A stretch of DNA of 12,461 bases, taken from contig JAQCJA010000090.1 of the NCBI GenBank assembly GCA_027593305.1, positions 1 to 12,461 of the forward strand. The letters are read 5' to 3'. Source of the DNA: a bacterium (GTDB taxonomy: Bacteria > Latescibacterota > UBA2968 > UBA8231). Position numbers and translations under genes: made by a program. Of this stretch, positions 5,691-12,461 are shown one piece after another. Positions within the stretch are counted from its first letter, which is position 1. The number at the start of each line of letters is the position of its first letter. A model generated the notes under the pieces. It was not told the DNA's origin, searched no databases, and saw only the letters and a list, made by a program, of their open reading frames with translations.

Positions 5691-7866
5691 GCCGCCAGCG
5701 CATGCCCTCATCCGCCAGGTAGAATTCGGCTTCCATCACCGTCTTGTCGACGCGGCTCACCTGACCGCCGAAATCCAGATAAACGTCGCTGAAGATCGTG
5801 CCGGCGCGGACCGTCCCCTTGGCGATGGCGGCCTGGATCTCTGTCTCCATCTTCGTTTTCGTCGCCTGTGCCTCGACCTTGTCGCGCTGCGCACCTTCGA
5901 TCTGGGCGACCTGCGCGTCCACCTGCTTGCGTTCCTCGTCCGTGCGGCAACGTTGCTGACGGGCCTTCAAATCTTTCGGCGTCGTGCCACCCATCTTGAG
6001 AACGTCCATAAGTCGCGCGATCTCGTGATGACTCGAAGCCAGGGTGCCTTCGGCAGCAGACAACGTCTGCTGTTGTTGCGGCGTCGAGCCGATACCGACG
6101 AGGGTCCGCGCCGTCTCCTTCGAGCCGATGATCTTGGCCGTCACCTGTCGGCCGGCGATGACCTCGCCACCAATAATCGACCCGGCGCGCTCACTGCCAC
6201 CCTCTTCGACGGTGATCGTACCACCGGCACGCACAACGGCGTTGTAGATGTAGGACCCCACCGTCAGATCGCCGCCGAGAGTCACCGTGCTGTTCTGAAT
6301 CAGCTTGGTTTCCACGTCTCCGGCTGCCGTAACTTGGGTCGTGTCGCCAAAAACGCCATTGGCGATAATGACATCCCCTGCCGCCGTCACCTTACAGCCC
6401 GGTTCCAGGACACCACCTATCGTGACCGTGCCTCCGGACTTGACCTCGAATTCTGACTTCACCGAGCCGCCGATTTCGACATTCATCGGGACATCGATGT
6501 TGCCGGTCTCGAAATCGACATCGCCACTCACTGTGAAGGTCTCTTCCACCTCGATCGTGTCACCTTTGATACGTAGAGTTCCATCGATGTCGCTGTAGAA
6601 TACAGTGCCCCCGTCCTCATCCCTGGCGGTCACATGGGCGCCGGCAACAATCTTCTTGTCCTTGCCATCTTTTGCCGGCAGCTGCTTGCCGAGAACGGTG
6701 GTGCCAGGTGTGCCCTGCGCCGCTGGTTCGAGTTTGCCGATGCGTTGCCCTGACGCAATGCCGGTGGCAGCATTGCGCTCGCGATAGTCGATGCTGCCGT
6801 CGGCCCGGACCGCACCGGCTCGTTTGGCTGGATTCCGGTCAAAGTCGATGTGCGTATCGTTGCCATCTTTTGCCGTGGCTCCCGCTGCCACAAAGGCCGC
6901 TCCGGCATCGCTGGCAGCAGGCCAGTTGGCGCACAGGTCTGCGATGCCGGCTTCGTCGATCCCGTGGGTGACGCCTGCCGCCGCCAGGGTCGCCATCATC
7001 CATTCGGGCTTGTACAACTTATTGCGCAGCAATTCGGGAAAATGGATGAGGTAGGCTTCGGTCGCCTCCATGTTGATCCATACAGGAGGCACGATATCGA
7101 AGGACTCGCCGGAACGACGCAGGTAGCCGTAGATCTCAGCCACGAGTTGATCGCCTTCGAGACGGGTATGTTTCCCTGCCTCAAGAACTGCCGCCTGTCC
7201 TGGCATGGACAGAGGCTTGCCGTAGATATCCTTGCCCGGCGTTCCGTCCGTTTCCGGAAGCAGACGGGCGATCACCTGCCCCGGTATGACGGCAATACCC
7301 GAGACCGCCGCCGCCAGCACCTCCTCGACGGTGGCAGACGCCAGCGATTGCGCGTAGTCGGTTCTCAGAGCCTGTGCCAGGGCCTCCGCCGACCCCCTTT
7401 TTACACAGACCAGTTCGACGCGACCATCTGTTCCGGGTTCAGCGGGAGTCCCGCGCCCGATGAGAACCGGGGACCGTGCCACGCCGGTCTCTGCCTGTTT
7501 GATCACCTGGCGCAGGGCCTTGCCATCGAAACGTCCCTGGAGTCCGAATGCCTGGCCCACGCAACGGGCCAGTTCCGTGGCGGTGATGACAAGACCTTCC
7601 AGCGCCAGCGCCGTGAGAGTGATCTGCAGACGGTCTTCCGACACCTCCACCGTCGCCCAGGCCTGCTGCCCGTCAACAAGGATTCGGGCTCCCTCGTCGG
7701 GCGGGGCCGCCACAGCCTCGGTTGTCTTTTCTGTATCGCTGGGCCGCGGCGCATGGACGGCAGGTGACCCTGTTTCAGCCTGTGGCGGGGCCACAGAGAT
7801 GTCGGGCTGCACCGTGCTGGTGACCAGCTTTTTCGTCCGACGTTGGCCCCCTTTTTGTGCCGCCAT
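5683..7866 (-). CDS. FapA family (DUF342) polymer-forming protein
   Basis: A 727-residue cytoplasmic protein. An N-terminal Lys/Pro/Ala-rich tail (about 1-65) has no signal peptide. The DUF342 N-terminal domain follows (about 65-330, with 'ATVEEVLAAAVSGI', 'LPETDGTPGKDIYGKPL', 'EAYLIHFPE'), then 'GTPGTTVLGKQL'. A right-handed beta-helix-like repeat region spans about 410-570, with regularly spaced Gly and short valine-rich strands ('SGDVDFETGNIDVP', 'GGVLEPGCKVTAAGDV', 'IIGGEVIAGRQVTAKIIGS'). A C-terminal coiled coil is rich in Gln/Lys/Glu (about 580-670). In Vibrio vulnificus FapA is a signalling protein tied to EIIA-Glc and flagellar polarity; most family members are uncharacterised. No flagellar gene is nearby, so I do not transfer that role. 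GAGAG lies 7 nt before the ATG. It follows the porin gene by 22 nt on the same strand, so the two are probably co-transcribed. Confidence 0.92.
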   Translation of the reverse strand: MAAQKGGQRRTKKLVTSTVQPDISVAPPQAETGSPAVHAPRPSDTEKTTEAVAAPPDEGARILVDGQQAWATVEVSEDRLQITLTALALEGLVITATELARCVGQAFGLQGRFDGKALRQVIKQAETGVARSPVLIGRGTPAEPGTDGRVELVCVKRGSAEALAQALRTDYAQSLASATVEEVLAAAVSGIAVIPGQVIARLLPETDGTPGKDIYGKPLSMPGQAAVLEAGKHTRLEGDQLVAEIYGYLRRSGESFDIVPPVWINMEATEAYLIHFPELLRNKLYKPEWMMATLAAAGVTHGIDEAGIADLCANWPAASDAGAAFVAAGATAKDGNDTHIDFDRNPAKRAGAVRADGSIDYRERNAATGIASGQRIGKLEPAAQGTPGTTVLGKQLPAKDGKDKKIVAGAHVTARDEDGGTVFYSDIDGTLRIKGDTIEVEETFTVSGDVDFETGNIDVPMNVEIGGSVKSEFEVKSGGTVTIGGVLEPGCKVTAAGDVIIANGVFGDTTQVTAAGDVETKLIQNSTVTLGGDLTVGSYIYNAVVRAGGTITVEEGGSERAGSIIGGEVIAGRQVTAKIIGSKETARTLVGIGSTPQQQQTLSAAEGTLASSHHEIARLMDVLKMGGTTPKDLKARQQRCRTDEERKQVDAQVAQIEGAQRDKVEAQATKTKMETEIQAAIAKGTVRAGTIFSDVYLDFGGQVSRVDKTVMEAEFYLADEGMRWRPT

Positions 7867-7888
7867 GTGTGATCTCTCAGAGCTGAGT

Positions 7889-9370
7889 TCAGAAGCGGAC
7901 GAGCAGTTGCATCCAGGTCTTGAAGGCCGGGTCCTCGCCGCCGCTGCGCAGCTTCATGCCATCCCCCGGCACGAAGATCGATCCACCCCAGTGGTACTCG
8001 GTGACCTCATTGTAGGCGAAGGTAACCACGGCGTCGGCCTCCTGACCGAGCGCCTTGTCACCGATCGTGTCCTCCACGAGAACAAAGTTGTGCACGTGCA
8101 GGCCCACACGAACCGTCTCCGATGCCGACATTTCACCGGCGATGCGCATGTCCATCAGACCACCATTGTTGCTGTCCGCAGGAAGGGCTCTGAACAGATC
8201 CATCTGACCGAGGAATGCATGTCGCGCAGCGAAGAGATTGTCGAAGGCTTTCTGGTCGCCATCTGCGGCATCGGCATCCCCGGAGTAAATATCGAAACCC
8301 AAGCGGATTTCAGGCTGCGTCCAGGAGGGACCGTGGTAGCGGAGGGTGGCGGTTCCCATCCAGGCGAAGACATCCTCGAAACCGACTTCACCCGTCTGCA
8401 GGGCACCCTCCAGATCATAACCGAAGAGATGGCCCGTCTTGCCGGTCTTGGCACCGGTGAATCGTGTGCCCCCTGTCAGTCGCAGCAGGCGCTCGCTGCC
8501 ACCGTTCTTGTCCTGCTCTACCAGCAGGTACGGTCCCACGTCGTGACCCTCAGCGAGACTCAGCTGGCCCCACAGCCCGAAGAGGTTGCGGTCCTTTACG
8601 CCCTTCTCTTCGAGCTTGGTCGTGAACCCATCAACCCAGTTCGATTCACCCAGGCGCAATATCAACGCGTCGTACGCCCGCGGTGTGTTGCCCCAGTCGC
8701 CCCGTCCCATGAGGCGCTCACTGCCGTACACCAGTTCCTGTCGCCCCAGACTCAGACGTACAGGCTTGCCGAACACCTCCTGCAACTCGGCAAAGGCCAG
8801 ATGGAAGTCGACTTGATCACCGCTGGCATCAAAGGAATTGAACTCGGAACCCCACAACCGGCTGTCCTGAATCTCGACGACGACCCGGGTGTCATGCCTG
8901 GGGTTGCCCGTGAAGCGTACCTGTGTGCGCAACAGCTGGCGGACATCACCATCACCGGCCATGAAGTCCGTGTCACCCCACTCGAGTCGGGTTCTGGTGT
9001 TGCCCCGAACATCGAATTTCTCATCCTCTGCCGTCAGCTGTTCGCGTGCCATCGCCTGCCGCAGGCGGTCGATCTCCTCCCGCAGGATACGCAGCTCGGC
9101 CGCCAGTTCATCACCCGACATGCCACCAATGGAGCCGCCCACCAACTCCATCAGTTCGTCCTGTGGCTCCTCGCCAAGAACGTCTCGTAGCAGACGCAAC
9201 TCGCGGCGCAGCTCCGCCTTCTTGCGATCCACTTCCTTGCGCAGCTCCTGCAGTTCCTTGAGCTGGCCAACGGTGCCTTCCTGAGCCTGTCCCCCGACGG
9301 GGGCCGGCAGTCCCGACGACACGAGAAGAAGGACCAGCAGGCGGGCAACCACCCGCATTGAGCGTGTCAC
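7889..9370 (-). CDS. Outer-membrane beta-barrel porin, alginate-export-like, with N-terminal coiled coil
   Basis: A 493-residue exported protein. A Sec signal peptide (about 1-28: 'RLLVLLLVSSGLPAP') is followed by a heptad-rich coiled coil (about 30-105, 'LKELQELRKEVDRKKAELRR' and 'LAAELRILREEIDRLRQAM' separated by a Gly-rich break). A beta-barrel of alternating strands makes up the remainder, ending in the aromatic 'LLVRF' expected of outer-membrane proteins. Elements such as 'RGNTRTRLEWGD', 'LSLGRQELVYGSERLMG' and 'YDALILRL' resemble the alginate-export/OprD-like porin family; substrate is unknown. The coiled coil may reach through the periplasm or bind peptidoglycan. GTG 9370 is preferred because AGGA lies 8 nt upstream and the signal peptide is then compact. 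ATG 9358 is possible, and the longer reading to 9406 or 9424 would put an unusual polar extension before the signal. fapA follows 22 nt downstream. Confidence 0.85.
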   Translation of the reverse strand: MTRSMRVVARLLVLLLVSSGLPAPVGGQAQEGTVGQLKELQELRKEVDRKKAELRRELRLLRDVLGEEPQDELMELVGGSIGGMSGDELAAELRILREEIDRLRQAMAREQLTAEDEKFDVRGNTRTRLEWGDTDFMAGDGDVRQLLRTQVRFTGNPRHDTRVVVEIQDSRLWGSEFNSFDASGDQVDFHLAFAELQEVFGKPVRLSLGRQELVYGSERLMGRGDWGNTPRAYDALILRLGESNWVDGFTTKLEEKGVKDRNLFGLWGQLSLAEGHDVGPYLLVEQDKNGGSERLLRLTGGTRFTGAKTGKTGHLFGYDLEGALQTGEVGFEDVFAWMGTATLRYHGPSWTQPEIRLGFDIYSGDADAADGDQKAFDNLFAARHAFLGQMDLFRALPADSNNGGLMDMRIAGEMSASETVRVGLHVHNFVLVEDTIGDKALGQEADAVVTFAYNEVTEYHWGGSIFVPGDGMKLRSGGEDPAFKTWMQLLVRF

Positions 9371-9378
9371 AATGATGA

Positions 9379-9382
9379 TCCT
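9379..9382 (-). promoter_or_regulatory. Ribosome binding site deciding the porin start
   Basis: AGGA on the minus strand, 8 nt before GTG 9370. The upstream in-frame ATG 9406 and TTG 9424 have no such motif, and TTG 9424 is also embedded in the tail of the preceding terminator. Confidence 0.5.
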
Positions 9383-9422
9383 GTCGGTTTCACTGTTTTT
9401 TCTCATGTTGGTGCGGGCTGTC

Positions 9423-9463
9423 AAAATACGAAAGGGGCGCCCGCCTCGAAAGGTAAGCGCCCC
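9423..9463 (-). terminator. Intrinsic terminator of the DUF3179 gene
   Basis: Read on the minus strand, GGGGCGC (9463-9457) and GCGCCCC (9440-9434) form a 7-bp GC-only stem with a 16-nt loop, followed at once by the T-rich tract TTTCGTATTTT (9433-9423). It begins 27 nt after the DUF3179 stop and separates that gene from the downstream porin-FapA unit. The tract is interrupted, so termination may be incomplete. Confidence 0.7.
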
Positions 9464-9490
9464 GTCACGCCGATGTGCATGCAGGATGGC

Positions 9491-10948
9491 CTACTGGGCG
9501 AGGGTCATGCTCCGGCTCTGGCGGAAGCCGACACCCGGCATCTCCAGTCGATAGAGATACGTGCCGCTGGCGACGCGGCGACCGGAGCCGTCCGTGCCGT
9601 CCCAGGTCACATCGTAGACTCCGGCGCGATGCGCCCCATCCGCCAGGGAGCGAACCCGTTGGCCCGCAGCATTGAAGATCTGCAGCGTCATCTGCCCGCC
9701 CACAGGGAGCGTGAAGTGGATGCGGGTATCCGGGTTGAATGGATTCGGGTGGTTCTGCGCCAGGTCGAAACCGACGGGCACGGTGGCTGTCGCCGGTTCC
9801 AGCACGGCCGTGATGGGCGGCGGCGCCTCGATGATACCGTCACCTGTCTCCCAGATGGTCGACTCGGGCCAGTATGTGCTCCAGGCGAACCACATGGAGT
9901 TGTATGACGGCAATTGTTCCAGGCGCGACCCCGCCAGTGCTCCGTCCACGGCCACACCAAGCATGTCCCATCGGCTGCCTGTCTCCACGTCGCGGAATTC
10001 GACAGGTAGATCACCCTCGGCCTGCACCTGGTAGAAGGTGAGCGACTGCCCGTCAACGACGCGGCTGTACGGAATCGACGTGCGCGACTCCAGATCGAAG
10101 AGGACGAGCAACTCATGGCCACCGAGGGTGTCGTTGATGACGGCGGCGGGGGCCATGTCGGCAAAGGGATAGGCGCGCAACTCGTCACCAAGACAGATTC
10201 CGGTGATGACCTCCTTGGCGAAGTACGTGGACAGATCCGGACGGCCCGTCGTCACCGGTGCAATGAAGTACCCATCGTTGGTGCGGTAGTCGCCATATGG
10301 ATACGACGCAAAACGGTCGGCGCTCTGGTACTTGCGGCTCTGCTGCTGTGAGTAGCGTTCCAGACCCGTGCCGAACTGCGCCACCTGCGACTCGGGATAC
10401 ATCTTCTTCCACATGGCAAAAGTCGTCTCGATCGCCGGCAGCAACTCGAGTTGTTCGCCCTTGAACCGACCATTGATGCCGGTGTAGACCATCTGTGGGT
10501 ACAGCGTCTCATTGTCGCGCCTGTCATACATCACCAGATTGCTGTTGATGAGCAGACCGGACACGCCGAATTCGATCTGCGACCCGTTGTCGGCGGTCGC
10601 ATGGAACACCTGGGGTGTTCCCGTCAGCGGACACAACGTCACGGTGATAAACTCGCCGCCGATCCTGTCATTCACGATCTCGTGCCACCATCCCAGGTTC
10701 TCGGGATAGGCCTTGGCCTCACCGTTGCGCACGACACCAACAACAAGATCGGTATCGCGCACCCAGGAGGAAGCGACCTCCAGAGAGACGAATTCCGGGT
10801 TCGTCATGGCCGGTATGCCATCACGTGGTGGCCCGCCGGAGCTCAGATGATCGGTCAGTTCACCGATATCGGCGAACTGATCGAATACGCCTGCCGATGC
10901 GGGGATCGTCGCCAGCAACAGCAGCATGATGGTGGTGTGGGCCTTCAT
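9491..10948 (-). CDS. Secreted DUF3179 protein with C-terminal FlgD/Ig-like (NPNPFNP) domain
   Basis: A 485-residue exported protein. It starts with a Sec signal peptide (about 1-19, 'IMLLLLATIPASA'), then 'GIPAMTNPEFVS' and a DUF3179 region (about 50-340). That region contains two similar blocks: 'GEAKAYP...HEIVNDRIGGEFITVTLCPLTG' and 'DELRAYP...AVINDTLGGHELLVLFD' (excerpts). The family's usual CPLC signature is CPLT here, so one Cys is missing. A linker precedes an Ig-like FlgD-type C-terminal domain (about 400-485: 'NHPNPFNPDT', 'VYDVTWDGTDGSG', 'GTYLYRLEMPG'), often found on secreted proteins of FCB-group bacteria and sometimes serving as a sorting tail. DUF3179 function is unknown to me. 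ATG 10948 is chosen because AAAGGTG lies upstream with 9 nt from AGG to ATG; the longer frame from 10981 would put 11 extra residues before the signal peptide. A terminator follows the gene. Confidence 0.88.
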   Translation of the reverse strand: MKAHTTIMLLLLATIPASAGVFDQFADIGELTDHLSSGGPPRDGIPAMTNPEFVSLEVASSWVRDTDLVVGVVRNGEAKAYPENLGWWHEIVNDRIGGEFITVTLCPLTGTPQVFHATADNGSQIEFGVSGLLINSNLVMYDRRDNETLYPQMVYTGINGRFKGEQLELLPAIETTFAMWKKMYPESQVAQFGTGLERYSQQQSRKYQSADRFASYPYGDYRTNDGYFIAPVTTGRPDLSTYFAKEVITGICLGDELRAYPFADMAPAAVINDTLGGHELLVLFDLESRTSIPYSRVVDGQSLTFYQVQAEGDLPVEFRDVETGSRWDMLGVAVDGALAGSRLEQLPSYNSMWFAWSTYWPESTIWETGDGIIEAPPPITAVLEPATATVPVGFDLAQNHPNPFNPDTRIHFTLPVGGQMTLQIFNAAGQRVRSLADGAHRAGVYDVTWDGTDGSGRRVASGTYLYRLEMPGVGFRQSRSMTLAQ

Positions 10949-11065
10949 GAGCGGACACCTTTCGGGAGCAATGGCCCCCATGGGTCGTGGACGCGCCGGG
11001 GTGTGAGCACCGCAGGCAGACCTCCTGCGCAGGCGGAAACTAAGGCCACGCCCTGTGCCGGGACA

Positions 11066-11090
11066 GTGAACAATTCACGGTAACCGTGAA
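11066..11090. repeat. Nested inverted repeats with three shared half-sites, operator-like
   Basis: The 17-bp element TTCACGGTAACCGTGAA (11074-11090) has perfect 8-bp arms around a central A. A third half-site, GTGAA at 11066-11070, pairs with the same TTCAC (11074-11078) across CAA. The half-site order is therefore GTGAA, TTCAC, GTGAA. The central 17-bp dyad looks like a binding site for a dimeric regulator acting on one or both divergent genes. No candidate regulator gene is adjacent. Confidence 0.5.
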
Positions 11091-11102
11091 CCGATCCACG
11101 TA

Positions 11103-11128
11103 TCTTTGCAGCAGGTCTTTGCAGCAGG
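11103..11128. repeat. Perfect 13-bp tandem direct repeat
   Basis: TCTTTGCAGCAGG occurs twice, head to tail, with no mismatch and no gap, 27 nt upstream of the lipoprotein start. It could be a slippage duplication or a pair of activator sites 13 bp apart. Confidence 0.75.
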
Positions 11129-11155
11129 TTGTCAGCCCCGCGAGTGAGAGTTCAT

Positions 11156-12028
11156 GTGAACAGAATGTCAAGATACCACCCTGGCGTATCAGTATTGCTG
11201 CTGGCCACACTGAGCCTGCCCGGTTGCGACGACGACAAATCCAGCGGTGCCGACGGTGGCGATGTTGCCTTCATCAATCTGCGTGCCGAGGACGTGTCGG
11301 GCACGCGGGCCGTCATTCGCTTTGGCACGAGTCGCCCCACGACCTGCGAGACCGAGTTTGGCCAGGACGCGGCGGCTCTGGATCGGTCTGCCACGGATCC
11401 GACGATGGGGCCCGAACTCTACGCTCTGGATCATCAGGTCCCCCTCGAGGACCTGCTGCCGGCGACACGTTACTATTACCGGGCGCGGGCGACCGATGAA
11501 CAGGGGGTAGTATTTCGCTCCGCGATTCAGCAGTTCGTCACCGAAGATGCCCCCGTGGCACCGCTGCTGACCAACTTTGCCAGCCTCGATCAGGGATCCG
11601 CCATCGTCGCCGTAAGCAGCAACTTTGGCGGCGCCGTCAACGGTGCCACGTGGGGGGCAAACAGCGCCATCGATGGCCTCATGTCGACGGAATGGGCAAC
11701 CAATGGCGACGGTGACAACGCGTGGCTCGATATTGACCTGGGTCAGGTGCGGCAGATCACCCGCATCGAGTTCCGCAGCCGCGTGATGCCCGATAGCACG
11801 TCGATCGTGCGCAGTATCCAGTTGCGCTTCGATGAAAGTTCCGTCCTCGCGCCGTACAGCACGCCGGACCCCGATGTGCTGTACGGGTTTGACCTGGAGA
11901 CGGCCATCAGCGCCCGTCGTGTGTTTGTCGAAGCGGTGACAACAACGGGTGGCAATACCGGCGCTCGAGAGATCCGCCTCCTGGGACCGATACCACAGGT
12001 TCCATCACCCTCCGCCAGGAGCTTGTGA
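11156..12028 (+). CDS. Lipoprotein with FnIII-like and F5/8-type C (discoidin-like) domains
   Basis: A 290-residue exported lipoprotein. The signal peptide ends at the lipobox 'SLPGC' (Cys24), followed by an Asp-rich stretch (DDDKSS) that would give a flexible surface or periplasmic tether. Residues about 40-135 are FnIII/purple-acid-phosphatase-N-like: 'GTRAVIRFGTSRPTTCETEFG' (key residues IRFGT and CETEFG), then 'LEDLLPATRYYYRARATDEQG'. Residues about 160-280 look like an F5/8 type C (galactose-binding) domain, with 'AIDGLMSTEWATNGDGDNAW', 'LDIDLGQVRQITRIEFRSR' and 'REIRLLG' at the end. Such domains bind carbohydrate or other surface ligands; no catalytic domain is present. GTG 11156 has GAGAG 5 nt upstream; ATG 11165 is a plausible alternative, and TTG 11129 is unlikely. 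The stop is 2 nt before the TTG, or overlaps the GTG, of the next gene, so translation is probably coupled. Confidence 0.75.
   Translation: MNRMSRYHPGVSVLLLATLSLPGCDDDKSSGADGGDVAFINLRAEDVSGTRAVIRFGTSRPTTCETEFGQDAAALDRSATDPTMGPELYALDHQVPLEDLLPATRYYYRARATDEQGVVFRSAIQQFVTEDAPVAPLLTNFASLDQGSAIVAVSSNFGGAVNGATWGANSAIDGLMSTEWATNGDGDNAWLDIDLGQVRQITRIEFRSRVMPDSTSIVRSIQLRFDESSVLAPYSTPDPDVLYGFDLETAISARRVFVEAVTTTGGNTGAREIRLLGPIPQVPSPSARSL
12017..12021 (+). promoter_or_regulatory. Ribosome binding site inside the lipoprotein 3' end for the oxidoreductase
   Basis: AGGAG is 9 nt before TTG 12031 but only 3 nt before GTG 12025, favouring the TTG start. The GTG would give the classic GTGA overlap with the lipoprotein stop codon (12026-12028). 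Confidence 0.5.
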
Positions 12029-12030
12029 CG

Positions 12031-12461
12031 TTGCACGTCGTCATCATTGGCAATGGCATCACCGGGGCCACAGCTGCTCTCGAACTGCGGCAGCTCGACG
12101 CCGACTGCAGGATCACCATGATCTCAGGTGAGTCGAAGTATCACTTCTCGCGCCCGGCACTGATGTACATCTTCATGGGCCATATGTCGTACCAGGAGAC
12201 CAAGCCTCATCCCGACAGCACCTGGGCAGACAACCGCATCGATCTGGTACGTGATTGGATCACCGACATCGATACGGCGGGCAAGCAGTTGGCCCTGCAC
12301 AAGGGCGGCACCCTGGCCTACGACAGGCTGCTCATCGCCACGGGTGCGCGCTCCAACAAGTTCGGCTGGCCCGGACAGGATCTGCAGGGCGTCCAGGGGC
12401 TGTACGATCTGCCCGACCTGAAGCTACTGCACGAGAATGTAATCCCCGCAAAGCAGGCGGT
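12031..12461 (+). CDS. FAD/NAD(P)-dependent oxidoreductase (pyridine nucleotide-disulfide oxidoreductase fold), N-terminal part
   Basis: Cytoplasmic flavoprotein expected to transfer electrons between NAD(P)H and a partner redox carrier. Only the first 143 residues are in the window. It opens with the FAD-binding Rossmann motif 'HVVIIGNGITGATAALELRQ' (GNGITG at 8-13) and an acidic residue after beta-2 ('ISGE'). 'YHFSRPALMYIFMG' resembles the substrate/flavin loop of NirB-, rubredoxin- or ferredoxin-reductase-like proteins, and the second conserved strand carries 'LLIATGARSNK'. No redox-active CxxxxC is present after the Rossmann motif, arguing against thioredoxin reductase or lipoamide dehydrogenase. 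Starting at TTG 12031 fits both the Shine-Dalgarno spacing and the usual family N-terminus; GTG 12025 would add two residues. It probably shares an mRNA with the lipoprotein upstream. Subfamily and partner cannot be decided without the C-terminus. Confidence 0.88.
   Translation, partial: MHVVIIGNGITGATAALELRQLDADCRITMISGESKYHFSRPALMYIFMGHMSYQETKPHPDSTWADNRIDLVRDWITDIDTAGKQLALHKGGTLAYDRLLIATGARSNKFGWPGQDLQGVQGLYDLPDLKLLHENVIPAKQA

Larger units (their letters stand above)
10949..11155. promoter_or_regulatory. Divergent intergenic region between the DUF3179 gene and the lipoprotein gene
   Basis: These 207 bp separate two divergently transcribed genes and should hold both promoters, but I see no convincing -35/-10 pair on either strand. 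Visible elements are nested inverted repeats at 11066-11090, a 13-bp tandem duplication at 11103-11128, and a GC-rich dyad CGCAGG/CCTGCG at 11011-11029 that could fold in the DUF3179 leader RNA. The last of these is short enough to be chance. Confidence 0.5.

Noticed and set aside
7876..7887. Short dyad CTCAG/CTGAG between porin and fapA overlapping the fapA Shine-Dalgarno
   Set aside because: Only 5-bp arms; too short to claim as a regulatory hairpin.
7460..9190. 576-codon plus-strand open frame spanning the FapA and porin genes
   Set aside because: It crosses the boundary of two real minus-strand genes and has no recognisable domain or signal; it is a GC-driven shadow.
9396..9424. TTGACA on the minus strand (9424-9419) as a porin -35 element
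   Set aside because: It overlaps the terminator's T tract, and the hexamer at 17 nt spacing is AAAAAA, a poor -10; a porin promoter here is possible but not supported.
1..12461. Search by eye for mobile elements, CRISPR-like arrays, tRNA/rRNA genes and att-like repeats
   Set aside because: No transposase or integrase, no regularly spaced repeats, no cloverleaf or rRNA-like conserved stretch was found; base composition looks even across the window.

Overview
The window is GC-rich, densely coding DNA from a Gram-negative (two-membrane) bacterium. It encodes an RND efflux pump, an outer-membrane beta-barrel porin and several lipoproteins. One secreted protein ends in an 'NPNPFNP' FlgD/Ig-like tail of the kind common in the FCB superphylum and its high-GC candidate phyla (Eisenbacteria, Krumholzibacteriota, Latescibacterota and relatives). 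That lineage is an inference from protein style and GC content; no marker gene is present. There are no rRNAs, tRNAs, CRISPR arrays, transposases or phage genes.

Layout, left to right. (1) Positions 1-3530, minus strand: an efflux operon transcribed TetR-type repressor -> lipoprotein membrane-fusion protein -> RND permease (C-terminal part outside the window). The TetR reading frame appears shifted by one base in its ligand-binding half. A perfect 14-bp palindrome sits directly downstream of a TTGACA promoter in front of the repressor and is the probable autoregulatory operator. (2) 3697-5673, plus strand: a 658-residue HDOD signalling protein with an N-terminal receiver in which the phospho-accepting Asp is Asn. 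(3) 5666-5690: a strong hairpin between convergent genes that contains both stop codons. (4) 5683-9370, minus strand: a two-gene unit of a porin with an N-terminal coiled coil followed by a FapA/DUF342 protein. (5) 9423-9463: an intrinsic terminator separating that unit from the next gene. (6) 9491-10948, minus strand: a secreted DUF3179 protein with an Ig-like tail. (7) 10949-11155: a divergent intergenic region with nested inverted repeats and a 13-bp tandem duplication. (8) 11156-12461, plus strand: a lipoprotein with FnIII-like and discoidin-like domains, tightly followed by the N-terminal part of an FAD/NAD(P)-dependent oxidoreductase that runs off the window.

The efflux operon is a standard regulated tripartite pump missing its outer-membrane channel within the window. 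The rest looks like ordinary lineage-specific envelope and signalling genes. The most unusual items are the degenerate receiver(s) on the HDOD protein, the split TetR frame, the porin-FapA pairing, and the compact symmetric DNA elements at 5666-5690 and 11066-11090. I do not see a clearly new multi-gene system.
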